Part shown: in pieces, positions 1 to 7,866 of the stretch
How positions within the stretch are numbered: the stretch's first letter is position 1
How the letters are laid out: each line of letters starts with the position of its first letter
Source of the DNA: Litorimonas sp051251645
GTDB lineage: Bacteria > Pseudomonadota > Alphaproteobacteria > Caulobacterales > Maricaulaceae
Length of the DNA: 64,000 bases
Direction: 5' to 3'
NCBI GenBank assembly: GCA_051251645.1
Contig: JBPOEY010000004.1
Coordinates: 1-64,000 of the forward strand
The notes under the pieces: generated by a model
What the model saw: the letters and a program-made list of their open reading frames with translations, nothing else
What the model was told of the DNA's origin: nothing
Databases searched by the model: none
Translations under genes and position numbers: made by a program

Positions 1-76
1 AGAGAAGCTCCGCTTCGCCATCCGCGAAGGCGGCCGCACAGTCGGCGCTGGCGTCGTTTCGAAAATCATGGAGTAG
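1..76 (+). CDS. tuf: Elongation factor Tu, C-terminal end (partial)
   Basis: Reading from base 2 gives 24 residues ending in GRTVGAGVVSKIME and a TAG stop, the invariant C-terminus of EF-Tu domain 3 (family knowledge). EF-Tu delivers aminoacyl-tRNA to the ribosome in the cytoplasm. The gene runs off the left edge. tuf followed by rpsJ is the usual end of the str operon and start of the S10 operon in alphaproteobacteria. Confidence 0.95.
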   Translation, partial: EKLRFAIREGGRTVGAGVVSKIME

Positions 77-89
77 GGTCTCCCTACTC
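71..89 (+). promoter_or_regulatory. Perfect 8-bp hairpin at the tuf stop codon
   Basis: GAGTAGGG (71-78) and CCCTACTC (82-89) pair perfectly around a TCT loop, and the stem includes the tuf stop codon. No T-run follows, so it is not a classical terminator. It could protect the tuf mRNA 3' end or modulate readthrough into rpsJ. A second imperfect hairpin, CCGACGC with GCGTCGG (102-131), lies in the same 91-bp gap. Function is inferred. Confidence 0.4.
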
Positions 90-167
90 TAATTCCTAAT
101 CCCGACGCGGAAGGTTATTTTTCTGCGTCGGACTTGCTGTTTGAAAACCCAAAAATAAAGTAGAGCC

Positions 168-482
168 ATGGCTGCCCAGAACATTCGCATTCGGTTGAAG
201 TCTTTCGACCACCGTATTCTCGATAAATCGACGAGCGAGATCGTCGCAACAGCCAAGCGCACCGGCGCTTCTGTCCGCGGCCCCATTCCGCTGCCGACGC
301 GCATCGAAAAATTCACGGTTAACCGCTCACCGCACGTCAACAAAAAGTCGCGCGAACAGTTCGAAATCCGGACTCACAAGCGTATGCTCGACATCGTCGA
401 CCCGACGCCACAAACTGTTGACGCGTTGATGAAGCTCGATCTCGCCGCTGGCGTTGATGTTGAGATTAAATTGGGCGCATAG
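168..482 (+). CDS. rpsJ: 30S ribosomal protein S10
   Basis: This 104-aa protein has the full S10 signature, including SFDHRILD near the N-terminus and GPIPLPTRIEKFTVNRSPHV in the middle. S10 sits in the 30S head and also takes part in transcription antitermination as NusE (family knowledge). The start ATG lies 91 bp after tuf. Normally rplC follows directly. Here an intrinsic terminator follows within about 85 bp, and rplC is about 7.4 kb away, so rpsJ is probably transcribed with tuf and not with the other S10-operon genes. Confidence 0.98.
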   Translation: MAAQNIRIRLKSFDHRILDKSTSEIVATAKRTGASVRGPIPLPTRIEKFTVNRSPHVNKKSREQFEIRTHKRMLDIVDPTPQTVDALMKLDLAAGVDVEIKLGA

Positions 483-497
483 CGTTCCGAAGTAAAG

Positions 498-516
498 TTC
501 CATCCGGTGGATGGAA
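498..516 (+). promoter_or_regulatory. Perfect hairpin downstream of rpsJ
   Basis: TTCCATCC (498-505) and GGATGGAA (509-516) form a perfect 8-bp stem with a GGT loop, 15 bases after the rpsJ stop. A weaker stem, AACGC/GCGTT (535-549), follows before the terminator at 570. Together they may form a structured 3' UTR that stabilises the rpsJ message. The pairing is visible; the function is inferred. Confidence 0.4.
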
Positions 517-565
517 TCTAGCGAAGCGCGGCGAACGCAAGTTAGCGTTACGCATTACGAGACTA

Positions 566-592
566 AAGAAGCGTCCTTCGGGGCGCTTTTTT
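566..592 (+). terminator. Intrinsic terminator after rpsJ
   Basis: AGCGTCC (570-576) pairs with GGGCGCT (581-587) through one G-T wobble. The loop is a stable TTCG, and six T bases (587-592) follow. An A-rich stretch precedes the stem. This should end the tuf-rpsJ transcript before the inserted accessory genes. Confidence 0.75.
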
Positions 593-726
593 GTTTTCAA
601 GCCTCATCATCCAATGCCATACTGCAACTTACACCTGCGACATTATGGCTATTCCGTTCCCCTCGTCATATTTTGTTAAGCGCATTTTCTTATTCCCGTT
701 ACACGTAATAAGTGTGTGAGAAATCA

Positions 727-1335
727 ATGTACGGAATCATTCATAATGCTGTGAGAAGTACTGTCCTGCTGCATGCAGATGAAGCGATTTGGAGCGATAT
801 TCTAGCTCAGGCTGAGCTCACCGATCAGCATTTTTTAAGTCCGGCCAATTACTCTGATGAGATCACGTTTCGGATGATTGACACTGTCGCTGCCGCGTTG
901 AAACTATCGCGGGCGGAGGTTCTCTGCCTCGCGGGTCGGCACTGGTGTGATTTTTCTATTGCAGCGGGCTATGGGTCGCTCTTTTCGATGGCCGGACAAA
1001 ATTTAGGCGACTTTCTCGCCAATCTCGATCGCATGCATAATAGTCTTAATGTCGCCTTGGTCGAAGCGAGCATGCCGTCTTTCGAATTGACGCGCTCCGA
1101 TGCGCAAGGTTTTGAAATTATTTATCGATCGCAACGCGAAGGGTTGGCGCCCTTTGTCGAAGGGATCTTGCACGGGCTCTTTCGTCATTATGGCGAGCCG
1201 ATGACAATGCGGTGGGAGGAGAAGGGGGATGGCGCTTACTTCATTCTTGACAGAATTATCGATGAGGTGGGCCTACCTACAGCGGATAACGGCAGAGCGA
1301 AAACCGCCTCTCTCACTGACCGCACGGCAGCGTAG
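727..1335 (+). CDS. H-NOX heme nitric-oxide sensor protein
   Basis: This 202-aa protein is a stand-alone H-NOX (HNOB) domain, which binds heme and senses NO in the cytoplasm. It begins MYGIIHNAV, has a candidate proximal histidine at H104 (LDRMHNSL) with P117 after it, and carries the heme-propionate YxSxR motif as YRSQR at 133-137. Five residues after that arginine is a proline, where O2-binding members have a tyrosine, so an NO-selective sensor is inferred. I chose the ATG at 727, which matches the family start; an in-frame GTG at 712 is possible. The histidine kinase gene starts 2 bp after its stop, so the two probably form one sensor pair. Confidence 0.9.
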   Translation: MYGIIHNAVRSTVLLHADEAIWSDILAQAELTDQHFLSPANYSDEITFRMIDTVAAALKLSRAEVLCLAGRHWCDFSIAAGYGSLFSMAGQNLGDFLANLDRMHNSLNVALVEASMPSFELTRSDAQGFEIIYRSQREGLAPFVEGILHGLFRHYGEPMTMRWEEKGDGAYFILDRIIDEVGLPTADNGRAKTASLTDRTAA

Positions 1336-1337
1336 AG

Positions 1338-2567
1338 ATGCCGCTCACGCTTAGCGATGCTTATCTCGATGTCCTGATGCCATCCCACATTGTTCTCGAC
1401 AAGGATGCGCGCATTCGTCGGATGGGCCCGTCCTTGCTATTTCATCTCGGATGCGACCCGACAGGCCATAAACTCTCTCGTTTTTTCAAAACTGAACTGT
1501 TTGAACATGTTCGGGACAAGCCCCATGAAAAAGCGACCCGGCAGCTTCAGCTGCACGGCCGCAATGAGGGGGAGGGCCTCCTTCTACGCGGTACGGCTGT
1601 TCCCAATACGGGGCAGGTTCATCTGATGATCAGACATGTGCCTGTCAGCCCTAGCGCGGAAGACCGTCGCCCGCTTCGTTTCGATGATTTCTCTCCGACC
1701 GATAGCGCTATGGACATGCAGGTCGCGTCCAAACTTTATTTCGCCCTGATGCACGAAGCGCAAACCCTGTGTCAGGAAGTCACAAAAAAACGCATCTTAG
1801 CGGACGCCGCAAATGTCGCTAAATCTCAGTTTTTGGCAACAATGAGCCATGAGCTCCGCACACCCTTAAACGGCATATTGGGCATGGCCCAGGTCCTCAG
1901 CGGACGGAATCTCGATAAGACGGACGCCGATATGGTGAACGTCATTCTAAGTTCGGGCGAGGCCTTGCTGGCCATTTTGAACGATGTGCTCGACATGACG
2001 AAAATGGAGGCTGGGCAGTTCGAAATTGATCCGCAAGATGATGATTTCGCCCAGACCGTGACCCGTATCGCCAAGCTATTCCAAGCGTCTGCAGAGCAAA
2101 AAGGGCTTGGATTTTCACTGTCGATTGCCGATGATTTTCCGATACTGGCCCGCATTGATGCGCACCGCGCTGGGCAATGCGTGTCCAATATCGTTTCTAA
2201 TGCGATTAAGTTCACAGACACAGGGTCAATTTCGATCACATTATCAAGCGAAGCTGTCGCAGACGGCTATATATTTCATGTCGCCGTTCGCGATACGGGC
2301 GTTGGTATATCACAGGATCAGCAAGAAACGCTGTTCGAGCCTTTCACGCAAGCTGACAGCTCAACAACTCGAGAATATGGCGGAACGGGATTAGGCCTAT
2401 CAATCGCTCGGAAGATGATCACGATTATGGGGGGAGCCCTTAAGGTTGATAGCGAGCAAGGCCGCGGGTCAACCTTCACATTAAGCGTCCCGGCGCAGCG
2501 GCCCCAGAGTGATATCGGGGAAGACTTCGTCACTGACGTGGATAGTGCACTCAAGCGCTACGCATAG
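1338..2567 (+). CDS. H-NOX-associated sensor histidine kinase
   Basis: This soluble 409-aa histidine kinase has no visible membrane segment. Residues 1-115 resemble the HNOBA/PAS-like domain that accompanies H-NOX proteins and guanylate cyclases (an LLLRG motif lies near 82). A helical region leads to the H-box MSHELRTPLNG with phospho-acceptor H171. The ATPase shows an N-box (NIVSNAIKFT), G1 (DTGVGIS) and G2 (GTGLGLS). There is no receiver domain, so a separate response regulator must exist elsewhere. Its start is 2 bp after the H-NOX stop, implying translational coupling. By analogy with HnoK proteins, NO-loaded H-NOX would inhibit autophosphorylation. Confidence 0.88.
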   Translation: MPLTLSDAYLDVLMPSHIVLDKDARIRRMGPSLLFHLGCDPTGHKLSRFFKTELFEHVRDKPHEKATRQLQLHGRNEGEGLLLRGTAVPNTGQVHLMIRHVPVSPSAEDRRPLRFDDFSPTDSAMDMQVASKLYFALMHEAQTLCQEVTKKRILADAANVAKSQFLATMSHELRTPLNGILGMAQVLSGRNLDKTDADMVNVILSSGEALLAILNDVLDMTKMEAGQFEIDPQDDDFAQTVTRIAKLFQASAEQKGLGFSLSIADDFPILARIDAHRAGQCVSNIVSNAIKFTDTGSISITLSSEAVADGYIFHVAVRDTGVGISQDQQETLFEPFTQADSSTTREYGGTGLGLSIARKMITIMGGALKVDSEQGRGSTFTLSVPAQRPQSDIGEDFVTDVDSALKRYA

Positions 2568-2628
2568 CGACCCAAAGGTCATTATTTACCAAACGAATGA
2601 TTAAGCAGAGCATTGCAGAAGGACATAG

Positions 2629-2808
2629 CACCGCATCTTTGCGGTGTGGACTGACTTAGACGCAAACGCCGCTTGCACGAGATACGCAAGACCAAGGCGT
2701 CTTTTGGGACGCTATTGGAGTTTGAGAAGATGGGTCCCGCAAAATAGGTCACGATTGCGAAACTTGACCCAAGTCCTTTGTTCGGTAACATATGACCCTA
2801 GGGGGTCA
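2629..2808 (+). promoter_or_regulatory. Inverted repeats in the leader of the secreted orphan
   Basis: The 244-bp gap after the kinase holds three inverted repeats: CACCGCA/TGCGGTG (2629-2646, TCTT loop), TGGGTC/GACCCA (2731-2771), and TGACCC/GGGTCA (2793-2808). The 3' arm of the last one overlaps the Shine-Dalgarno (AGGGGGT) of the gene at 2812 and could mask it. GACCC and GGGTC elements could also pair across hairpins. RNA control of translation is inferred only. Confidence 0.3.
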
Positions 2809-2811
2809 CTT

Positions 2812-4086
2812 ATGAAAAAGTCCGTTATCTGTCTGTTGCTCGCGGCGAGCATGTTCTACGCAACGTCGGCATCTGCCCAAGAGAGCTATCCGCAGAGGAC
2901 GACGATCCAGAAAGAAAACGGTGCGTTTCTCGGTTATATTGGCCAAGATGCAGTGTCGGGTGGCGATGAGATTTCGAGGCTTGAGTTGGGCGTGAAATGG
3001 GTCGGCTTGCTCGGGCAGCCGGTGGAAGATTATCAACTTCGTTGGCTGAACAACGGGTTCTATTATCTGCCGGGCGGGGCGACAAAGCTCAACCGCTACC
3101 AACTCGAACAGCACCCGGACCTACTCGCGCGTTATGACAATATCCGCCCAAGCTCTTTGATTCTGAGTATGAGTGTCACAGCCGATGAGGCGGATAAGCC
3201 AACCCCAACGCCACATCACTATTCAGGTATGAGTGGGTTTAACGATAGTGCGTCGGGGACGAAATATGTTCGCTCGACCCCGCATATGGTTGTTCTGCGC
3301 GCGGGGTGTCGCAGTAGCAACCTTATCGCCAGTAGCCCACCAAAGAACCGCGATTTTATTGACTGGGAACGCGGTATGTCCTCTGGTGATCCAGACCAAT
3401 CGGCGCAAAACACTTTGGCGGGGGCAAAACAAATTAGGCTATCCTCCCTGCGCGTCGACTCAGTCGAATGGCCAATGACTCGCATCCAAGCGATTTATGA
3501 CGAATACCAGGACCGCACAAATGTGCCTGAGGACACAGTCGCCGCAGCCGCCAAAGCCGAACTCGACAGCTTCTGGGGTAATGACCGTCCAGGAGTCGAT
3601 GGCAAACGCATGAGAGATTCTATTGCCTTAACGCCGTGTCCGGAGGAGCGGATTTTAGTCGCCAATGAAATTTCCAAAATTGAGGATGATGGCGGAATCT
3701 ATGACGGGGAAATCACTCGATATAAATCGCGAGTTGTCACGGTTTCGGGTCGTGAAATTGTTCCCTGGGTCGAGAAAAAAATCACCCGTTTCGAGAACGG
3801 AACAGGCCAAGCCTATAAGCCAGTCAGAAGTCACAGTTATGAATGTAAGAATAACATATTTGGCGCCATAAACGGTCTGGTCGTGGAGTATGATTTCGGC
3901 ACAATTGATGCGACCGGCGCATGGGTCGGAAACCCAGAAAGATATGGACGTGCTGAAAATGCCGCGTCGTGCGGAACATGGTGGATTGAACGCGGCGAGG
4001 AAAAGGCGCGTGGCATGGGCTTAAAGGTCATGGGTTATGACGAGTTTTCCCGACGCACGGCGGTCATTCAGCCGCCCCAACCTTAG
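2812..4086 (+). CDS. Secreted protein of unknown function
   Basis: I do not recognise this 424-aa protein. It starts MKKSVICLLLAASMFYATSASAQ, a clear Sec signal peptide with likely cleavage after ASA, so the product is periplasmic or secreted. The mature part is hydrophilic with several cysteines (in VVLRAGCRSS, ALTPCPEE, SYECKNN and AASCGTWW). Two disulfides are possible. The ATG at 2812 has a Shine-Dalgarno and is followed directly by the signal peptide; the upstream in-frame extension to 2644 is unlikely. It lies between the H-NOX pair and the Sel1 pair on the same strand. Confidence 0.7.
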   Translation: MKKSVICLLLAASMFYATSASAQESYPQRTTIQKENGAFLGYIGQDAVSGGDEISRLELGVKWVGLLGQPVEDYQLRWLNNGFYYLPGGATKLNRYQLEQHPDLLARYDNIRPSSLILSMSVTADEADKPTPTPHHYSGMSGFNDSASGTKYVRSTPHMVVLRAGCRSSNLIASSPPKNRDFIDWERGMSSGDPDQSAQNTLAGAKQIRLSSLRVDSVEWPMTRIQAIYDEYQDRTNVPEDTVAAAAKAELDSFWGNDRPGVDGKRMRDSIALTPCPEERILVANEISKIEDDGGIYDGEITRYKSRVVTVSGREIVPWVEKKITRFENGTGQAYKPVRSHSYECKNNIFGAINGLVVEYDFGTIDATGAWVGNPERYGRAENAASCGTWWIERGEEKARGMGLKVMGYDEFSRRTAVIQPPQP

Positions 4087-4122
4087 CATGAGATCTGTAT
4101 TGGATTATAGAAAGCAATATAG

Positions 4123-5028
4123 ATGAATTTATTCATACGATCCAAAATTAAAGGTCATAATTTCTTAAGCGTTCTTGCTTTGGTTTTGCTGGGGCTAATG
4201 TTCTGTGTGGGGGGCGTCAGTGCGCAAACGACGAATGCCGCCGCCGCTAAAGATGCCTACTTTAAGGCGCAAGCTCTCTATGAATCCGGCCAATATGAAG
4301 ATGCGCTTGCCAAACTGGATGATGCGGAACGTTTGCGTGGAACGACCGATGTCTATTTCCAATCGCTGAGAGTCCGGATTGATTTGAAGCGCCGATATTA
4401 CGCAGGGGCCAATGAAGGTCTGATGAAAATAGACAAAAGTCGTTTGGGGCTTGAGCTCTCGAAAGAGGTGAGTCGGTTACGGCGCCAAGTCGATGCGGGT
4501 TTGACGCAGCAGCTTCATGAGTGGAGCCAGAGTTGCGATAAGGGCAATGCGTTTGACTGCTTGTTTATGGGCTATTCTTACCACTTTGAAAAATATGGTA
4601 GGGCTGCCCAAGATCCAATAATTGCTTCTGAATATTACGAAAGGGCTTGTGAGGGCAATGAAGCTGGTGGATGCTTTTTCGCGGGCACTCTGTATACTGC
4701 GGGTAAGGGGATCACGCAGGACCATTTTACCGCACGTAAGTTTTATCGCAAAGCCTGTGATATGCGTTACAGAACTGGGTGCGACTTTCTAGCGGCCTCA
4801 ATGGTCGAAGGAATGGGCGGTCCGGTCGATACAAAATCGGCGGAACCTTTATTGCTAAACGGCTGTGAAGCAAACTCTAATGTGGCCTGTTATTATCTTG
4901 GCTTCATTTACAGGTTTGGGGGTAAAGGGCTGCCCCAAAATCCTAATAAGAGTCTGGTCTATTTTCAAAAATCCTGCGACCTGGGCCATGAGGTGGGATG
5001 CGCGGATTTAGCGGAGATATCCAAATGA
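4123..5028 (+). CDS. Secreted TPR / Sel1-like cysteine-rich repeat protein (paralog 1)
   Basis: This is a 301-aa exported protein. A signal peptide (hydrophobic residues about 15-34, ending VSAQ) is followed by a TPR-like segment (AKDAYFKAQALYESGQYEDA) and then about four Sel1-like repeats. Each repeat carries paired cysteines, for example GNAFDCLFMG, ACEGNEAGGCFFAG and KSCDLGHEVGCADL. Cysteine-paired Sel1 repeats are typical of Hcp-like periplasmic proteins, which act as protein-interaction scaffolds (family knowledge). Its stop overlaps the start of the paralog at 5025 (ATGA), so the two are co-translated and arose by duplication. Confidence 0.8.
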   Translation: MNLFIRSKIKGHNFLSVLALVLLGLMFCVGGVSAQTTNAAAAKDAYFKAQALYESGQYEDALAKLDDAERLRGTTDVYFQSLRVRIDLKRRYYAGANEGLMKIDKSRLGLELSKEVSRLRRQVDAGLTQQLHEWSQSCDKGNAFDCLFMGYSYHFEKYGRAAQDPIIASEYYERACEGNEAGGCFFAGTLYTAGKGITQDHFTARKFYRKACDMRYRTGCDFLAASMVEGMGGPVDTKSAEPLLLNGCEANSNVACYYLGFIYRFGGKGLPQNPNKSLVYFQKSCDLGHEVGCADLAEISK

Positions 5029-5897
5029 CGCGAAAATTATCGATATGGACCTGTGTGTCACTATTCGCATTTGCCTGTATGTTGCCTGCATCGGTGTCGG
5101 CTCAATCGTCTAACGCCGCACAAGCCAAAGACGCCTACTTCGCCGCGCAGTCACTCTACGATTCTGGGAAATATGATGATGCGCTCGCCAAGCTCGATGA
5201 GGCAAAGCGGTTGCGCGGCGCAACGGACGCCTATTTCTTGGCGCTTCGCGCGCGCATCGAGCTCGGGCGAGAGGCTTATCACAAGACGACAGAAGCCCTT
5301 ATCGCGTTCAATAAAGAAGCGCCGAGCGCAGACCTTGTTGACAGTATGCGGAAGGTTCGGATCGCGGCGGACGTCGGATTGGCTAAAAAGCTCGCATTAT
5401 GGACAGAGGAATGCGCGAAGAGTGCGGGTTGGGCCTGCACCAACATGGGGATCAGCTATCATAATATCGGCTATGGCCGATATTCGACGGACAATGCCAT
5501 TGCCGCGACCTTCTATGAAAGAGGGTGTGACGCAGGGAACGGCCTCGGCTGCACTAAACTCGGTTTTATGGCGGAAAAAGCTGATGGGGTCGAAAAAGAT
5601 GACGTCAGGGCGCGTGAGCTCTATCGAAAAGGATGTGACGCCAAAAACGCCTTGGGCTGTGCCAATCACGGATATTTCATGCAATTTGGTCTCGGCGGAC
5701 CCACCAGTGGCACCTCCGCCGCTGAATTTTATGGTAAGGGGTGCGACGGCGGAGAGGGGCGCGGCTGTCACAATCTGGCGTTATTATATAGAAAAGAGAA
5801 TAGTGGCGTGACGGTTGACCTTCCAAAGGCGAGTGAACTGATGAGAAAGAGCTGCCGCTTGGGGTATACGAATGCTTGCGGTCTCATTGAGGGTTGA
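5025..5897 (+). CDS. Secreted TPR / Sel1-like cysteine-rich repeat protein (paralog 2)
   Basis: This 290-aa protein is the tandem paralog of the preceding gene. It has a signal peptide ending ASVSAQ, an N-terminal TPR segment (AKDAYFAAQSLYDSGKYDDA) nearly matching that of its neighbour, and cysteine-paired Sel1 repeats (ERGCDAGNGLGCTKLG, RKGCDAKNALGCANHG, GKGCDGGEGRGCHNLA). I chose the ATG at 5025, in an ATGA overlap with the upstream stop, because the signal peptide begins there. A structural or scaffold role in the periplasm is inferred from the repeat type. Confidence 0.8.
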   Translation: MTRKLSIWTCVSLFAFACMLPASVSAQSSNAAQAKDAYFAAQSLYDSGKYDDALAKLDEAKRLRGATDAYFLALRARIELGREAYHKTTEALIAFNKEAPSADLVDSMRKVRIAADVGLAKKLALWTEECAKSAGWACTNMGISYHNIGYGRYSTDNAIAATFYERGCDAGNGLGCTKLGFMAEKADGVEKDDVRARELYRKGCDAKNALGCANHGYFMQFGLGGPTSGTSAAEFYGKGCDGGEGRGCHNLALLYRKENSGVTVDLPKASELMRKSCRLGYTNACGLIEG

Positions 5898-5914
5898 TCC
5901 GCGCCAGGTGCGAC

Positions 5915-5948
5915 CGCCTAAGCGATTGATCTTGGCGTAGCGTTTTTT
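5915..5948 (+). terminator. Possible terminator after the Sel1 pair
   Basis: CGCC(T)AAG (5915-5922) can pair with CTTGGCG (5931-5937). A six-T run (5943-5948) begins five bases after the stem. The bulge and the gap before the T-run make it weaker than the element at 6058. It starts 17 bases after the Sel1 stop. Confidence 0.4.
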
Positions 5949-6057
5949 CCGTTACCTTCTATCCAAGGGACAGGATTTAACGGAGTGCCGTGAACGTTAG
6001 TAGGCGTGTAAGTGCGAAGTGCTCAGCATAGACTTTACAGTAAATCAGATTTCATGA

Positions 6058-6083
6058 AAGCGTCTTACGGAGCGCTTTTTTTT
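6058..6083 (+). terminator. Intrinsic terminator
   Basis: AAGCGT (6058-6063) pairs with GCGCTT (6072-6077) with one wobble pair, and the T-run covers 6076-6083. Sequence and shape resemble the terminator after rpsJ (both have an AAGCGTC-type arm and a GCGCTTTTTT end). It separates the Sel1 genes from the lipoprotein genes. Confidence 0.65.
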
Positions 6084-6225
6084 ATTGGGGTATTTAAAGC
6101 CTCTACGATTGGTTGTTTGGCAAAACTGTATCTAGCGGTCAGGTAAAACTATTAAAATAAAAGTTGCATTATATATCAATGCCACCTTAGATGTTTGTAA
6201 TAGTAAAACAAACGGAGGTAGATTC

Positions 6226-6774
6226 ATGGTGAAACAATCATCATTCGCGGCGGCAATCTTAGTGTCGTTTAGCTTAGGCGGATGCGCGTCGATCCCAGCG
6301 CCAGACGAAGTTGAAGTCGAGTGTGATACGAGTCCAAAATGTACGGGGCGGATCAAGTGGGAAACAAGCGGGGCGAATTATAGCGGTCTCGGTCAAGTCG
6401 GATTGGTGAATGCAAAGATGGATTTTGGAAGCAGTAATGTTGCCTTAATTCCGACGAATATAAGACCAGCTTCGATTTCTGTTAAATTGAATGGGAGTCT
6501 TGTTGGTATGATGGCGACAACATACAGCTATAGCGGCACGGCAATTGAGCCGGAGTTCGGCAATGATGTAACGAACTGGCTGTCTCAACATGACGGACAA
6601 ATTGACGAAATAGAGATTACTTTTTCGAATATTAATGTTCAACCGGTCGGTGGGGCCAACACAGTTGTCGGGCAGGTTGTCGTCAACAACACAGTTATTG
6701 GCGGAGATGCAGATAGCTGGTATGAAGTAGAGACACCATTGAAGCGTATCAATGAGGAAATCGGAGGGGAGTAG
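6226..6774 (+). CDS. Small lipoprotein of unknown function
   Basis: This 182-aa protein starts with a lipoprotein signal peptide ending in the lipobox LGGC (C20), so it should be lipidated and membrane-anchored on the outer side of the inner membrane. The mature part is acidic, has one cysteine pair near the N-terminus (VECDTSPKC), and looks beta-rich. No known domain was recognised. A strong Shine-Dalgarno (GGAGGT) sits 8 bases upstream. It overlaps the next lipoprotein gene by 23 bp, and the two likely act together. Confidence 0.7.
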   Translation: MVKQSSFAAAILVSFSLGGCASIPAPDEVEVECDTSPKCTGRIKWETSGANYSGLGQVGLVNAKMDFGSSNVALIPTNIRPASISVKLNGSLVGMMATTYSYSGTAIEPEFGNDVTNWLSQHDGQIDEIEITFSNINVQPVGGANTVVGQVVVNNTVIGGDADSWYEVETPLKRINEEIGGE

Positions 6775-7708
6775 TCTGAGTTACGTCGCAGAAACTTGGT
6801 TTAGAAAATCGACGTTCGTCAGAAGTGTAATTGTAGGTCTACTTCTCGCGCAGCTGTCAGCCTGTCGACACACGCCATATGCGACGTCTTTTGATTTTAT
6901 AGATGGCGTCCCATCAATCAGGGGCGTCACATTCAAAAATGAAAGATTGCTCTCCTATTCTTCGCTACCTGGCAGTCTCCGCTCCAAGCAACGGGATTAC
7001 GTTGAGATCTTAACAGACGCTGGCGTATCGGTTGAAGTGCACCGAGGCGACCGCGTCGTTTCGGAATTCCTTGCGGCAGAATGCTGCTCTGACAGGACCG
7101 TCGGGCAGGCCTTGACGGATCTACCGGCCTTATCAGCTCAGGCGAGTGGCATTGCGGTCTATGACTTGGGCTTGGATATTGTCTTGGTTCCACCCGATAC
7201 GGAATATGCTTACGTTACAAAATACCGCACGTCACAGCCAACAGTCCGTTTTGCGTTTCATTACGACCCGCTCCAACCCGATGTTGCGGTCGCTCGTATA
7301 GGGCGGGTTATCGCGCACGAAATGAGGCATATTTTAGCGGGATTAGGGCAGCTGCCCGCGCCAAATAAAGTATCCGAAGAGGCCTCTGCGGTTCTTATGG
7401 GATCGTGCACCTCATTTGCGGAGGTGGAGCTGTTGCCTGATGAGATTGCGACTATTCTTCCAGAGGATGCGATCATGGACGAAATACGGTCCATGAGCTA
7501 TAACGACGCTATTGAAAGAATGGCGGGCTCGCCTCCTTCGCTAATGGGTCAAATCATCGCCCAACTAGACTATGAAAGCCTCATGTCGACGCGCGGGCCG
7601 GAAGGTTTCGAAACCCTTTGCAGGGAAAAAGGCTATCTCGGACACAACTTCTTGAATAGTAGTTTTGTATTAAGCCAGACACCAAATGAAATCCGCGCGT
7701 CAGAATGA
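6752..7708 (+). CDS. Lipoprotein with an HExxH metallopeptidase-like motif
   Basis: This is a 318-aa predicted lipoprotein with a hydrophobic signal and lipobox LSAC (C38). The central motif IAHEMRH (H189, E190, H193) matches the HExxH zinc-binding core of gluzincin/metzincin-type peptidases. EEASA lies about 15 residues later and could give a third ligand. It is therefore a candidate envelope zinc peptidase, but no family was recognised. The ATG at 6752 lies inside the upstream gene with no clear Shine-Dalgarno. An SD-like GGAGGGG lies just downstream, so a later non-ATG start is possible. Confidence 0.65.
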   Translation: MRKSEGSSLSYVAETWFRKSTFVRSVIVGLLLAQLSACRHTPYATSFDFIDGVPSIRGVTFKNERLLSYSSLPGSLRSKQRDYVEILTDAGVSVEVHRGDRVVSEFLAAECCSDRTVGQALTDLPALSAQASGIAVYDLGLDIVLVPPDTEYAYVTKYRTSQPTVRFAFHYDPLQPDVAVARIGRVIAHEMRHILAGLGQLPAPNKVSEEASAVLMGSCTSFAEVELLPDEIATILPEDAIMDEIRSMSYNDAIERMAGSPPSLMGQIIAQLDYESLMSTRGPEGFETLCREKGYLGHNFLNSSFVLSQTPNEIRASE

Positions 7709-7803
7709 AGACTTTTCTGCACGTCTGCTGTTGACGACTCGAATGCATCTCCATAAAGCCCGCGATGTTCATAGCTGGCAGTGCTTAGGCAGACGCGGCT
7801 TAC

Positions 7804-7866
7804 GATCTTGAACTACCAAACTGGCCAGACGCCTTTACGGCGTGCTGGCCCGGTTGGTTTAGATCG
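7804..7866 (+). promoter_or_regulatory. Long imperfect hairpin in the rplC leader
   Basis: GGCCAGACGCC (7823-7833) pairs with GGCGTGCTGGCC (7839-7850) with one bulged G. The stem extends outward through ACCAA/TTGGT and GATCT/AGATC. The hairpin lies about 85 bp upstream of rplC in a 243-bp gap with no convincing ORF. Ribosomal operons are often controlled by a ribosomal protein binding such leaders (L4 on the S10 leader in E. coli). A similar role here is inferred. Confidence 0.5.

Larger units (their letters stand above)
5898..6225 (+). other. Non-coding gap of 328 bp with two terminator-like hairpins
   Basis: No convincing ORF is present. The gap holds a weak terminator at 5915-5948 and a better one at 6058-6083. 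The stretch between them could encode a short RNA ending at the second terminator, but no promoter can be assigned with confidence. After 6085 the sequence is AT-rich and leads into the strong Shine-Dalgarno GGAGGT of the lipoprotein gene at 6226, so that gene's promoter probably lies here. Confidence 0.5.

Noticed and set aside
511..708. 65-aa plus-strand frame after rpsJ
   Set aside because: It spans the hairpin and terminator, has no Shine-Dalgarno, and reads like random translation.
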